A stretch of 64,000 bases of DNA from Formicarius rufipectus. Its lineage: Eukaryota; Chordata; Aves; Passeriformes; Formicariidae. The translations under genes were made by a program, and so were the position numbers. The stretch covers positions 412,684-476,683 of the forward strand of contig VXAU01003525.1 in NCBI GenBank assembly GCA_013399695.1, given 5' to 3'. The notes under the pieces are model-generated. The model did not search any database. It was given only the letters and a program-made list of their open reading frames with translations, and was not told where the DNA came from. Positions 50,171-62,625 of the stretch are shown here, in pieces (within the stretch, counting starts at the first letter, position 1; the number at the start of each line of letters is the position of its first letter).

Positions 50171-51741
50171 GAAACCCATTTGGAGGTTTCTGTGGAAGCC
50201 TCTCTCCATGGCTATTCCAGGCAGCTCAGACTCTGCAGAGCAGGCTGGAGCCAGCCTGGAGGAGCAGCAGGTCACAGGTCTGCGGCAGACAGCAGGGCTG
50301 GCACGAGGCAGGAACCGGGGGGATACCTCTGAGGCAGGGTGGGAAGGAGGATGCTGGGCAGAGCTCTGCTCGAGAGGACCAAATCAAATGTTTCCTTTAT
50401 TTTCAATTTAACTCCTTCCTTCTTACTGAAGGCATTACAGGTTTCGTTTGCAGAGGCCAGCTGCCTTCAAGATTTCCACTGCAGCTCTCCAAGACTAGGA
50501 AAAATAAGGGAAAAATTAAAAAAAAGGGATGGGTAGCCGAGCCTCAGTGTTCAGAAGCACTTTGTCTAACACATCTTCTGGGGGCTGAAGAAAGGAGGAG
50601 GCTCCCTACAGGTCTGGGGGTTTAAATCACCCCTTGGGGTTCATTGTTAAGGAGGATCTCTCCTTCCAACATGCAGACATTTATAGTGTGAAGAACTTTG
50701 CTGGTTCTGGTTTTAATGAGCAGCTGTGCAGAGAGCTGGGAGGGTGGGGATGGGGACAGGGACAGAGACCTGCCTCCTGACTCACCTGGCCCCAGACAGC
50801 AGGATCCAGGGGTCACACGCCAGGCACCCGCTGGCACTTTGGCCACCAGAGTACATTTTCTTCCCTCCAGCTCATTAAAATCGTGCATCTTGTCAATAAC
50901 CCCACCTATTTTTATATTAATTTTATGGGGATTTTTTTTTTTCCGGGTATTGTCATACTTCGCTTCAGACAATCCGTGGGTAAAATAAACGTTTCCTGAA
51001 GACACATTTCCTTCCTTTGTGCTTCAGAAGAGGAAGAACACCTTGTCCGAAGCGGATGTGGTGAAAGGCTTAGGTTGTTTCAGGGAATTGGCCATCGTTT
51101 GGAGCTAAGCTCATACCTTCATTTGTGAGCTACCTGCTATTTTTAAGAGCAGACAAGAGCACTCAGTGCTCTGTTCACCCTTTTAGGACCAGAGTGGTCC
51201 ATCCCAAACATCTGCCTCCAAACTCCCTGCACATGCAGCCTGCTCTGCCTGCAACCACATCCCCTTCTGCAGTGGGTGTTGGTGAACAACCCCCACTTCC
51301 AGCAAAGACCAACCCAAAATCTCAGCCCTGCCAACTCCCCTGGTGCTAGGCTGTGTTTGATTCACTAACACTATGATTTTATTGGTTTATGCCCCCTCAA
51401 TAACTGCAAGCTGAAGCCAACGTGGTCAGCTGGCACTCAGGGAAAAGAGTTGGTGATAAGAAGACAAGAATAGGAGTTCCTCTCTTACAGCTGACATCTT
51501 TCTCACACCAACAGCCAGGATTTTGGAGGAAGGAGGGAAAACTCCCCAGATATTCAGGCATTGCACTAAACCAGGAAGAAAGCCTGTCCCAGCCATCTAG
51601 GGGAGCCAGCCCAGCCACAAAGACACAAAGGAAAAACTAGGAAAGAACCAGTTATGGTCTGGAGGAGCTTGTTCTTACCAGCATTTCTACACCCATCGTT
51701 TGTATGATATAATATGACATAATATCACTGTATGATATTTG

Positions 51742-52012
51742 TGGTGACAGGACAAGGAGAAATGGTTCAAACTGAAAGAGAGTAGGTTTTGATGGGACAC
51801 TGGGAAGAAATTCTTCCCTTTGAGGTGGAGAGGCCCTGGCACAGGTTGGGCAGAGAAGCTGTGGCTGTCCCATCCCTGGAAGTGTCCAAGGCCAGATTGG
51901 GCAAGGCTTGGAGCAACCTGGTCTAGTGGAAGGTGCCCCTGCCCATGGCAGGGGATTGGAATAAGATGGTCTTTGAGGTCCCTTCCAACCCAAACCATTC
52001 GTTGATTCTGTG
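51742..52012 (+). mobile_element. CR1 LINE, 5'-truncated 3' end (about 270 bp)
   Basis: 'tggtgacaggacaaggagaa', 'atggttcaaactgaaagag', 'gggaagaaattcttcccttt', 'ggccctggcacaggttgggc', 'ccatccctggaagtgtcc', 'aacctggtctagtggaaggt', 'gcccctgcccatggcagggg' and 'ggtcccttccaacccaaacc', ending in 'attcgttgattctgtg'. The two minus-strand frames of 152 and 126 codons crossing it are antisense readings of this tail. It is close in wording to the copy at 41926-42219. Confidence 0.95.
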
Positions 52013-55000
52013 AAATTTCTGCACTGTAGGAGTTGGCAAAATGAATTGCAAAGCCAGTGCAACACACTGGTATTTTCAGTATGGACTAAAACAGAATAGC
52101 CATTTTCCATGGGTGAAGATGGATAAAGGAGTATTATTCAGAACTCCTTCAGTGCTAGGATTTAGACAGTTCATTTAGGAGCTTTTAGAACTCCATTAAT
52201 GTTTTTCATTGTGTTGGTCAAGGACAAGACTTGTTCTTGCTTTTGGCAATTCCACTAGAGCTGGTTACACCTCACTTTCCAAAGTACACCAGGAGAACAA
52301 AGAGAGCTATTTCCCTTCTGACACATCTGGAGCAAAATGTTTTTTGACCATAACAGACATGAACTACTCTTAGAAATCTGCCTTACAGACCTTGTCTACA
52401 AATGCTTGAGAAGACAGGCTCAAAAACAACATTTCAGGGATCAGAAACAAAATGCAAATGAACAGAAACTAAATTTCTTGAAAGATCTATAAGAAAAAAA
52501 ACCAACACAACAGACACATTAATTATTTATCAAAACTCAGATGTCCATTAGTGGCCACTTAGCATTTTGGCAGGATATGCTATCTGCTGTATCTCTACTG
52601 TATCCCTGTAGCTGCATGTTTAGCTTTGGTGTGTTTGTGAGCCGTTCCTCCCACTCCTGTCATTGGGCTGAGGCTCTGCAGTTCCCTGGCTCTTTTTTAG
52701 TGGTCTCTATTACCACACCCACCCCTAAAATCAGCACCCAAAAGGCCTCCCATGGATGGCTGAAAAGCAAAGTGAAGTCATCAGCCCTGAGAAAAAAGGA
52801 GCTCTAGCAAATAATACTTTTTTTTCTATGCTGTAAATGAGTGAAGCCTCATTTTACTAAATTATGGGATCAGATCTTCACCTCCCTCAGCCAGCAGAGC
52901 TTCGTAAGGTGATGGAGATGAGAATGTGGCCAGTGAACACAGAAGTTTTGGAGGAGTCACTTTCCATGCTCTTGGGTGCCGCCTGCAGGCTTTGAAACTG
53001 CAGGAGTAATGATTCCAAACCAACATGGAATTAAGTCACTTGTGGAATAAATAGTGGACTTACTACACCAAAATTCTAGAGAAATCAAAGATTGAAAATA
53101 TGAGCATTTTTTGAATCAGTTTTGAGTAAGCAGAAGCTGAGATGGGCATTTTTTTTCTCACAATGAGCCTACATGATGATTTAAACTCACAAAGTAAAAT
53201 TTAATAAACTTGCTAGAGGGCCATAAACTCACCCATATCAACGTGGGAGGAAACAGGCACAGGAAAATGCCCAGATGTTGCTCCCTCTAACACAACACCG
53301 TGCTTTGACGAGGCCTCACAGACTTTCAGCCAAATAAATGCCCTTGAGGATACTCATTCCAGCCCCAAAAGATAGACCACATATGGAGACTTACAAAGTT
53401 GCTGTTATTTTCAAACTATTTTCTTCCTTTTTTTTTTTTTCCCCCATTCATTTTTGTAATTCTCCATGCTTCTTGGACTACAGCAATCCAGAGGCTTTGG
53501 CTTCAGTGTCCACAGACAACCTCACCAGAGCTGTGAAAGCAGAGAAGAAACAGCCATGTGGCACCTGGACACATGGGTTGGAGCCACCTGCCAATGGCCA
53601 GTGGCTCTCCTGGAGGACTGACATTGTCAGTGCTTTTTTTAACCTCCTTGTTCACTGACTTTTTCACGAGACCTCGAAGCAGTTTCCCCAAAGGCTCAGC
53701 ATTTGTTCTGGCAGCCATCCATATTTTGCTTCCTCGCAGCCCTCTGGGTCTGAGGCTGCTGCTGTCCCCCCTTTCTGCTCCCCATCCCACCACTTCCTCC
53801 CCTCATCCCGTGCTTGAGGTACCACTCAGCTCATAATGACCCAGTTAAACAAACACAGGTTGTTTGTTTATGGAGCACGGGGCACACCCAGAGTCCAAAA
53901 CAGCTCAGGGAGGGATGTGGGGGCCTCCCAGGTTAAGTCAAAGTGATTTCTGAGATTCAGCTGACTCGGGCAGCCTGAGCCTGGCTGGGGTGTGGGGTTT
54001 GCCCCGTGGTGGGGCAGCAGGGGATGGAGGGAATGGCAGCACCTCCTGCTCCTCACCTGACCCACTGGGGACAGAGCCCCTTGCAACAGTGTATGGCCCC
54101 AGCTGTGAAACAGGTGATGAAAGGAAGGTAAAACAGAAGGGGAGGGGTTAAAACAATTCCACCAGTGGAAAAATTACTTTACCTTTTCTGATGATCTCAG
54201 ACCCAGATGTAGTGACCTGTGACATGAATGGCCATTAAAATTTAGCCATCCAGATCCCATATTCTTATAAAAAAAGGTTGTCCTATGCCCTCCTTCCCCT
54301 GGAATTGCATGCTCATTTCTATAAAGAACAGTGGATTTTGTTTCAAAAGAGATCTAAAATAGTTTTCATGTTTTTGCCAGCTAGATTCAAACTGCAAGCA
54401 CTGATTTGGTTTTAAAATTTATAGAATCATAATAAAGTCTGAAGGCTACTAGTTTACTCATTGTTTTGTTTTTTTTTTTTTTAAACTGTATAACTGGGGG
54501 TTGTATTTCTTGTGTAAATATAAAAGAAAAAGAACAAAAGGAGGGAATAATAGATCAGATCAATCAGAAATACAAAACTGGAAAGTCTGTAAGAAGACTC
54601 TATTAATTTTAAATCCCTTTTTTTTTCCCCAGAAAAAGCGAGACCTTTCACTACTCTTAAGAATTTTTCATGGCAATTGCTGCATTGTCCACCCGACTAT
54701 ATTCAACTTAAAAAAATAGCACTTCAACACATTTTAACCATCACTCATAAAATATAGTCTTCTCTCCTTTTCAATGCTTTCTCTCATATGTCAAAGTCTC
54801 TGCCAGAAGTTCAAGGCCCTTCTCATTGAAAAAGGAAGAAGGGAATGAGACAGAAACGCCAGCGAGTGTAGAGGGGGGTGGAAAAAGGAGGAGACAGCAG
54901 AGTTGGGAAGGGTTCAGTGTCCTGCTGAAAATCTCCAGTGGGAGCCACAGAAATCCATCAGTGTCCAAACAGCTGGTGAGCTGAGGTTTGCAGAGGAGCC

Positions 55001-57364
55001 CAGGGAACAGCAGCTGGGCAGGACAGGGGGTCGCACAGGGCATGCAAAGTGCGGCACCGTGAACGTGCAGGGGGTAACACAGCACCACACAGGTCCACCC
55101 CTGGCAGGGACTGGCACAGGGATGGGCAGGGAAAAAGGGAATTGCAAATTAGCTTTTAAATATTGATTAGAGCCTGAGTGATTTTTTTTTTGTTTCTGGG
55201 TGAGGGTGAAGCCTCTCTCTTGATGTTTCTTCCTCTGGAAAGAAAAACACCAGCCAAAACTCTCTAAAATATGGTCACTCCTCTTTATCTTCTCTTCTAA
55301 TTAGGAGATTTTTCTTCTGAAGAACAAAGAACTAGATATAAAACAGATTTAGAGAAAGCATTGTGATGGCTTTTCTTCTCTTGCAGAAAACCAGAAACCT
55401 GAGTGTTAACACCCAAGTGAGAATGTGTGGGTGCAAAGAACAGGGATTAAAGGTCTATCTCTATGGAATAATTTTTTTCCAGAGGCTCCCAGTGGCCTCA
55501 GCACCACCAGTAAGACTAATTTCACTGGAGAGTTAGGAGCTCACAGTGAGTAAAGGATAGGCAAGACACCATGAAAACAAGGTCCAAGGGACCCAGCAAT
55601 GTCAAGAACTTCAACAGCTTCACCAGTGAAGATCATTAAAAAAAAAAAAAGGCCCTGCAAGAAATTAAGAAATAAAAACACCTGTGAGCAATGCAATGAT
55701 AGCCAACAAAAATAAGAATGAAATATTTAATAGACATATCACCCACTTTTTTTTAAAGGCAGGGAATGATTGGGTGGTGCCCGGGACGCAGATGGGTAAC
55801 ATCACTGTGTGACAGGCTCCAGGAAATGAAGTGCTCTATCAATGTGACACTAGAGGGGATATTTTGAACAGGAAGTTGGTTAGAAATTGGAGCAGAAGAA
55901 TAAATATAATGGCAATGAGAAGGAAAACAAAACCATAGTGCTATTTTTAACTATCTAAAAAAATTTTAAAAATTGGCATTTAGAGCTAAACTGGAAGTGT
56001 TGGCTTCCTCTTCCATACAGATTATTTACCATTGCTTCCACACTATATCTTTACATAGATGCCCACACTATATACTTAAATAGGTACAACAAGAGCCCCA
56101 AAAGTGAGCAAACACTCACACACAGTCTCCAGGGAGCTGCTCCCATGGCAGACTCCAGTGCAGTGCATCCCTGTGGATAAGTGCCCACCACCTGTACTTG
56201 CTCCACCAGCATTCCAACCAGTTCCAAGCCCTGTGACTGTACCAGCACAGCACCTTCCCTGACCTGCTGAGCTCAGAGCCCTCGGAATGCCATGGCACGG
56301 AGCACAAGGGAGTCGATCTCCCTCTGACCTCAGCTTGTTACGGATCTGGTCAAGGCTGGTTGTGTTTCTTTGGAACTCAGTAGGAAAAATCTAGTTTGGG
56401 AGAGGATCAAATCTATCCCTAATCTCCAGCTCCTTTTACACACCAGATTACCCACATGCAGTGCAACCTGAAGTCCTCCACTCTGACCAGTCCCGTTCCT
56501 TCAGCCGCTCAGTTTTATTCTCAGGAGTTTGTATTGTGGAGTCCCAGCAGCAGCAAAAACAGCTGCCAAAATCCTGGGAATATCTGCCTTGGAATCTCAA
56601 CTACTGTGTGAAGCTGCTGCTCTCCAGTTGGAAATTTGTGTTCGCAAAGGAAATCTGTCCAACAACAACAGCGAGAGAGGAAAAAAGGAGGAAAAAGGGC
56701 TTTATGTAACAGAATTAACAGAGTTGTTGCAATAGTAATGTGTAGTTAACGGGCAACTTTGCCTCCTCCTTCTCTGCCCTCACCCCAACCTTCTCCTCTA
56801 AGAGCAATTTCATTTGTTTTTGTTTCCAAGCTTCTTTTACAGGCCACTCACACAGCCCCACTCCCTTTGTCTAATTTGGATCTCCAACTTCCATGCAACA
56901 GACTCTTGCTGTAACTGTAAATCTTTTTATGGCCCTTCTGCCTCTGAACTGTAAAAGCAATGCCACCGTAAGCTGCCTAAATGGGTCATAAATCCACTTA
57001 GTCCATTGAATGGGGAGAAAAGTTTTTAAGGGAAAGAAAGGGGGGGAAAAAAGGCAAACTAAGGTGGCTGGAGGGACACAGGGGAAAAAAAAGAAAGGAA
57101 AACCAAGAACATATTTGCTCAATGGAACCAAAATAACAGGAGTCAAAGGGAAAATATGAACGCTGGAGGGGTGGGGGCGGGAGGATAAAATAATGCATCT
57201 TGGTACTAAAAACAAACTGTTTCTGTAGGGCTGTGCAGTTCATTAACACTCAGCAATTTACTGGAGGACACTGGTTGCCCTCTCTACTCCCCTGGCACCA
57301 GCAGGATCTGGTAGCACCAGGAGAGTCTGTGAGGCAGCTAATAGATTCTTTTTCCACTGGGTGG
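52013..57364. other. Unique non-coding DNA
   Basis: No gene recognised over more than 5 kb. An octamer lies at 52452-52459. A strong pyrimidine-AG (TTTTTTTTCCCCAG) ends at 54632 and is followed by an open frame of 28 codons to a stop at about 54719, but no wider gene context supports an exon. Short A- and T-runs occur near 53430-53442, 54469-54482 and 55639-55651. Confidence 0.55.
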
Positions 57365-57520
57365 TCCAGGGACTGGTATCTGGGTCCAATGCTAGCTCTT
57401 TTGTATTGCCTAACTCTCCGGTTTAATCGTGGCTCTGTGTCTCAGTTTATTCCATTCTGCAAATAGATCAAGATATTCCCCGTATTTGTAAAATGTTTTG
57501 AGAGCTGCTTAAATGCCACC
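57365..57520 (+). mobile_element. Ancient MIR/CORE-type SINE
   Basis: The order 'ggactggtatctgggtccaa' (compare the MIR core 'actgcctgggttcaaatcc'), 'gctagctctt', 'cgtggctctgtgtctcagtt', 'tattccattctgcaaatag' (compare 'cctcagtttcctcatctgtaaaatgg') and then 'tttgtaaaatgttttgagag' matches a tRNA-derived CORE-SINE with its 3' tail. The copy is strongly diverged, consistent with an amniote-old insertion. Confidence 0.6.
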
Positions 57521-58236
57521 AGGGAGGGGCTGAACCCATTCTCATGGCAGTCAAGAGCAAGTTTAATTTGTTTCTGTCAGGGCAGAGCTGGCCCAAAACG
57601 GGCCACTTTTGTCCATGTAATTTATTGCATTTATCACCATGGTATCTGAGCTCTAAGAGTATTATCCAAATTCCACTGAATTCACTGAGTGTCTTTCCAC
57701 TGCTTTCAATAAGTTTTGGATTTGACCCTAAAGTCACCAAAAAAAAAGAAAAAAATAAATCCAAAAAACCCAACCCAAAACCTGAGGAATATGTCAAAAG
57801 AATGTAAGTGGGTGTGAGTTGAAATTGAGGAGTTTGGAGACGGGAGTATGCAGAACAGTAGCTATTTAAAGACCAAGTTTGCTACCGCGTGTTCCCTTTT
57901 AATGGGGTTATATAAATACATTCCCGTCTCAATACATGTGGAAAAACAGGCAGCGAGGTGAGACTCTACTGCTTAATTCCTTATGGGAAATACTGTGCAT
58001 AAGCTAAACCCACGTCCTTCCCCTCTCCTCACCCACCACCCACGGTCCCTGGAAGGCTTCAGCAGCTGTGTACAGTGTGAGGAGGCACATCCAGGAGCAC
58101 CCTGAGAGTTAAAAATTCACAGCCCTGCCCTTCAAATAAAACCCCTGTTTTCACTGCGTTCTCATTTCACCTTACAGGCTCCATCTGAGTCTTGGCACTC
58201 AGCATGTCAGAAGGGGAGGGCAGACTGCTTATGTCT
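57521..58236. other. Unique non-coding DNA
   Basis: No gene. Includes a lysine-rich frame caused by an A-rich tract near 57737-57780 and the conserved-looking stretch at 57840-58000. Confidence 0.55.
57840..58000. promoter_or_regulatory. Candidate conserved non-coding element
   Basis: CTATTTAAAGACC (near 57862), GCTACCGCGTGTTCCC (near 57881), CCTTTTAATGGGG, TTATATAAATACATTCCCGTC and CAGCGAGGTGAG form a repeat-free stretch with retained CpGs, MEF2/SRF-like AT boxes and an AT-rich TATA-like segment. Motif-only inference. A weak promoter is an alternative, given the TATAAATA at about 57911-57918. Confidence 0.25.
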
Positions 58237-58294
58237 TTTATTATTAATATTATTATTATTATTATTACTACTACTATTATTACTATTATTATTT
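58237..58294 (+). repeat. (ATT)n microsatellite with ACT variants
   Basis: About 58 bases of TTA/ATT units interrupted by a short ACTACTACT run. It produces artefactual poly-isoleucine frames on both strands. Confidence 0.93.
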
Positions 58295-61200
58295 TACTGG
58301 TCTGCTCCCTTGCAAGGAAAAGAGAAGGAGAAAAAAGTATTCCTGCTTGGCTCTCTGCAAGGACCAAAGGGGATTCAGAGCAGCTGCCTCAGGCCCGGTG
58401 TGTCCCCCGCAGAAAGTCACTGGCCAGGTGGGCACCAGCTGGCATCTCAATGCCCATGCCCAGGATAAAAAGCCAATGGCCAAAGAGGACTGAGAGGTGA
58501 ACCTTCTCTTTTTCACCAGTGCAATGTGCTGACCAACAGCTCGGTTCAGAAGATGCTGATACTATAACTTAAAAGAATCCTATTAAAATGATGGAAATCT
58601 TTGACTATGAAAAGGGGGGTCTGCACCTGGATAGTAATTATGTTTCAAAGAAATCCATCTGGTATTTTATTGCTTATTTTCTCCATGCACTCTGTGTACA
58701 AGAACAGTACAAGGGCTGGAATATTTCACATAGAGAGACTTCCAAAAAGCTGTTTGCACTCTGTCAGGCCAATAAGCCACATAGATTTTTGCAATATTAT
58801 ATCAATTATGGGTAACTATTGAAATACACACTTTTTAAAAAACCTTCCTAAAAACATTGGCATGGATCCTTGGAGCAGGCAAACTCTATCAAACTCCATG
58901 AAGCTCATATACACAAAAAGCAGTTAAGCCTGCAGTGTCTGGAAAGCTTTACAACTACAGCTAAAGTCAAGGGAAGCTTATTTTTGCTATCAGCAGAGCC
59001 AGAGCAATCTGCTGCACTGAGGACTGAACCCTGTCTGCATGTGTGTTAGGGAGCAGGACACAGATGTCACAGGGTGAAGCACAAGACAGTCATGGGGGAA
59101 TCCTCAGGTGAAAACAAGCTCCAAGGCGGGGACTTGTGTTCATGCATTAATAACACCAGGCTTGAGCTGGATTGGACCTGTCCATGTGCAAACAACCACC
59201 CCTTTATATTACAGAGAGCACATTTTAAAAAAGAAAACTATGTAAGTTTTATCAGAATTGGGTACCATCTTTAAAGACCCTGGAAATGCAACAGTCTTAA
59301 AATGAAACCACGTACAGCCAGAGCGACCTGACGACAAGGCAACCTCTCCTTCATTGCCAGCTCAAGTGATTTTGTTAATTCTAGTGAATACTTCACAGGT
59401 CTCAAGATGACTGATGCTTTCATTACTGCCTTGGCCTCAGCCATTAGGTGATTGTTATGAATCCCAACTTCCACTCTTTTAAAGTTGTAGCTGTCACTAT
59501 TCAAAGAAACAGTATTAAAAATAAACAATGAAAACTTAAAAGTAAGAAAGAGGGGAAAATGTAAGGTAAGCCCTATGGGAAATCTGAAGACAAAGTAAAA
59601 ATAGTATTATAGTAATTATTTCTTACCTACCTTGAACTTTTAGTGGTGATGCTTGATGGCTAGCGTAGAGGTTACTGGCTGGCTGACAGCAGCAATGTTA
59701 CCGTAAATGAAACCCATGCAACAGAATTTGGCTATAATCTACATTTGCTGTAAATCTGTGCAGCCTCTAGTACAGAACTAGGAAACAGTCACAGATTTAA
59801 TTTACTTTTCACTTCTGATGCTCTCTGCATACTGTGGGGGATATGGTTTTGGCAAGGAGTTTGCATTTATTAGCACGTATAAATTTACCAGGAATGTTTG
59901 GTCTTGCTGTTAAAGCTCAGACCTAGAAGACAGGAATATGTCAGAAGCTGAGTGTCATTTTTAAAAGCAAGCTTCAAAACCATGTATTTTTGTTTAAATA
60001 CTTCACAAGTAAACCAACTGCACCCAAAAGAGTTGACAAGGCAGAAAGCAGACATGACCTGAAAGATTCTTCTAAAAAAAATATTTAATGAGATTCAGAA
60101 ACATGATTTCTCTACACTTGGAACTGGTAATACTGCTGTTAACTGCTCATCATTGTTTCACACGCCATCCCCCCGATGCGAGGACAGATTTCTGTCTCCC
60201 AACCTAAACTGCAGGGCAGATTCATTGAAATAACTGACAGAGCCACACTGCAGCAGGTCGGGTTCAACAGAAGATGTTGGCACTTGGTCTCCTACCTGCT
60301 CCTTCTGTGTACACATCCCTGCAGGCACTGCAAGGCCGGGCATCCCAGGGCACTGTGGGGAAGACTCGGGTGTGAGATTTTGCCACGGACCATCTGTGTG
60401 ACCCTGGCTGACATAGACAAGCCCACGCCCTGCAGCAGAACTACATGCCAGGGACCTGGACCTTGATGTCTTCTGCTTGAACTCCCAGGTGTGGAAGCAT
60501 TGCTAAGGCACAAACCACTAACAAATGTGTAATTAATGTAACTGAGCCCAGGACATCATGACACCACGAGAGATGAGGATGTTGGTATAGACTTACCTTA
60601 GGACATTTCATGTGTTTGATGAACAAAATGTTGTGCAGACATACTGGCTCAGGAACTTGGACCAAAATAGGGTGAAGAAACAATAGGTGGACTCGCAGAC
60701 TCGTGAGGTGGCTCCTCCTCAGATCATTTGGATAAGTCACTGCCCTGCATCACAGCCTGGAGGGACAACAGCACCACAGTAACATCACAATGGAGAGGGC
60801 AAAATTGTAACATTATTAAAAATAGTCTTATTTCTGAAGTTTTTAAAATTATATTCAGAATTGTTACAGTTCAGCAAAGGCCTTTTTTATTCTTTCCTTA
60901 AGCAGGTGCAGAAAACAAAGGACATTTGGGTAGAAATTTGTGCCTAGCTCTGCACTGCTTCTTTATTTCTGCTTGCTTTGCTTTACACCTCCTGTCAATA
61001 ATTAGGATGAGAACAATTTATGTTGGGGTCAGCCTCAACTTTCATGCTCCTGTCAGTTTATTTTGTATCAGATTCCTAAATTCACATACACAGACTCAAG
61101 CATGTGCATTTACATGCACACAACACCTACCCGTGCTATTAAAGAGAAGCTCCCTCTCCGCTCAAGGAGAACCTGCTGTCGGCAAACTCTGAGCCACAAC

Positions 61201-61518
61201 CTTTGACTTGGCCTGTGGGGGAGAAGGGAGAAATTCAATCAGGTGTAGAATTCCAATACGTCCCTCTGGGGTGACAGACATCCAATTTCCAAGCAACCAT
61301 TAAAAAGTCCATATGGAATTCCATCTTTAATATGAATCAACAAGAAACAGGAAAGCCCAATGGCGAACACATGCCGTGTGTTACTTCTGCCTGCGGGCTC
61401 GGGCCAGTGTCTGAGCCTTTCCAGGTGCTCTCTTCTTGAGCTGTGAGGAGGTTCAGCACACTTGGGGTGCCTTTGCATTCTATTATTATTATTTTAACTA
61501 AGAAACTGGCTGCTTGGT
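58295..61518. other. Unique non-coding DNA with a conserved-looking block
   Basis: No gene or transposon recognised. The most structured part is 59620-59910. ORFs at 60176-60466 and 60441-60740 overlap on opposite strands and show no domain. Confidence 0.55.
59620..59910. promoter_or_regulatory. Candidate conserved non-coding element
   Basis: Repeat-free stretch with GGCTAGCGTAGAGG (near 59658-59671), ATGTTACCGTAAATG (near 59695-59709), GTTTGCATTTATTAGCACGT (near 59859-59878) and TATAAATTTACC. Several CpGs are retained. On the minus strand a GTAGGTAAG donor-like site (near 59625-59633) follows a 32-codon frame, but the opposite strand is equally open, so coding is not favoured. Confidence 0.3.
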
Positions 61519-61558
61519 CCATTTGAAAAGGGTATGGCCCATTTGAAAAGGGTATGGC
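61519..61558 (+). repeat. Perfect 20-bp tandem duplication
   Basis: The unit CCATTTGAAAAGGGTATGGC (61519-61538) is repeated exactly at 61539-61558. The lack of any mismatch suggests a recent duplication or replication slippage. Confidence 0.95.
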
Positions 61559-61776
61559 TTTGAGACAGATGTGGAAATACTCTGAAAACACGATGGTCAG
61601 GCAGTGGAACACATCCAAGATTATATGAAACATTAAGCAAGAGAATGGAAAACATTTATTTTCCCATCTCATATTCCACCACAAACTTGGCTTTCACAGG
61701 CTTATCTTCCTATCTGTATTATAACTGAACGCTAATTGTGTTTCCTTCCATAGGTTTTACTTTTCTTTTTTTTGTA

Positions 61777-61803
61777 AATAAAAAAAAAAACCAAAAAAAA
61801 CCC
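61777..61803. repeat. A-rich tract
   Basis: A10, CC, A8 and CCC in order. Simple low-complexity sequence. Confidence 0.8.
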
Positions 61804-62360
61804 AGTTCCAGTCTGGAGTCTCCAAGTTCATACCAAAAAGTTGTTTTCCCCACCTCTGGCATCAGCTGAGCAGCCAGGAGCCAGCAATGCCAGAGACACT
61901 GCTGGACTGCAGGGCCACGCTGCAGTCCGTGGGCCCCTGGAAAGGAAGATGAAATGAGGCTCAGTTGTGTGCAGCACATTGATAAGATTTTGGCCCCCAT
62001 TTCAGTGTGACCCAACAGGTTTAAATTGCTTCATTTCTCAGCCAGCCAAGAGCAAATGGGTGGTAGATGTGATATGGCTGTTCCCTGGAAATCACCCTTG
62101 ATTGATTTACCTTCTCCTCTTCGGCAGTGCATGGGCTCAGTATGTGGCTTGGGCACATAAATTACATAGGAAAAAACCTTTCATGGTTGTGTATAGCCTA
62201 TATGTGTTGTCACACCATCAGGGGAGAAGCTTTTATGAAGTATTAGCTCTAAGTGTACACAGAATAGAAATGATCATTTTTATTTGCTTGACAAAAGCTA
62301 AGTCACATTTCAAAGCAATAATTTTGAGTTAGAATCAAGTAGAACCAAGTAACTTGGACC

Positions 62361-62395
62361 TTTTTTTTTCTTGTTCTTTTTTTTTTTTTTTTTTT
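62361..62395. repeat. Poly-T tract
   Basis: T9, CTTGTTC, then a long T run. Confidence 0.85.
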
Positions 62396-62600
62396 CCTAG
62401 GTAAAGAAATAAACAGAAAATGCTGCTGGTGGTTATAAAAACGAAAAGATAATTTTTAGAAGTTTTGTTTTTTGAAAACTAGTAAGAGCTGTGCAATTCA
62501 AAAGAGTTTTCAGTTTTCATTAGCAAGATTTCAACAGTTTGGGGTTTGCTTTTGCCTTTTTGGAAGAAGATATGGAGATGTTTCATTTTAATGTGTTTGC

Positions 62601-62625
62601 AAAAAAAAAAAAAAAGAAAAAAAAA
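62601..62625. repeat. A-rich tract
   Basis: A15, G, then A9. Confidence 0.85.

Larger units (their letters stand above)
48538..51741. other. Unique non-coding DNA
   Basis: No gene or transposon recognised. Contents are an octamer at 49233-49240, an A/T-rich palindromic simple tract at 49946-49976 and a CpG-retaining stretch near 50100-50165 (GCGCGACATCCCCG, AGACGCAAATTAATTCCGGG). ORFs are short and without domains. Confidence 0.55.

Noticed and set aside
51652..52110. 152- and 126-codon minus-strand ORFs
   Set aside because: They are antisense translation of the CR1 tail at 51742-52012.
54421..54440. ATAGAATCATAATAAAG as a minus-strand CR1 tip
   Set aside because: Only about ten bases agree and nothing that follows matches the CR1 tail.
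58192..58500. Isoleucine-rich ORFs on both strands
   Set aside because: Produced by the (ATT)n microsatellite.
59640..59738. 32-codon minus-strand frame before a GTAGGTAAG donor look-alike
   Set aside because: It contains a stop before the donor, lacks a convincing acceptor, and the opposite strand is equally open. Better explained as non-coding DNA.
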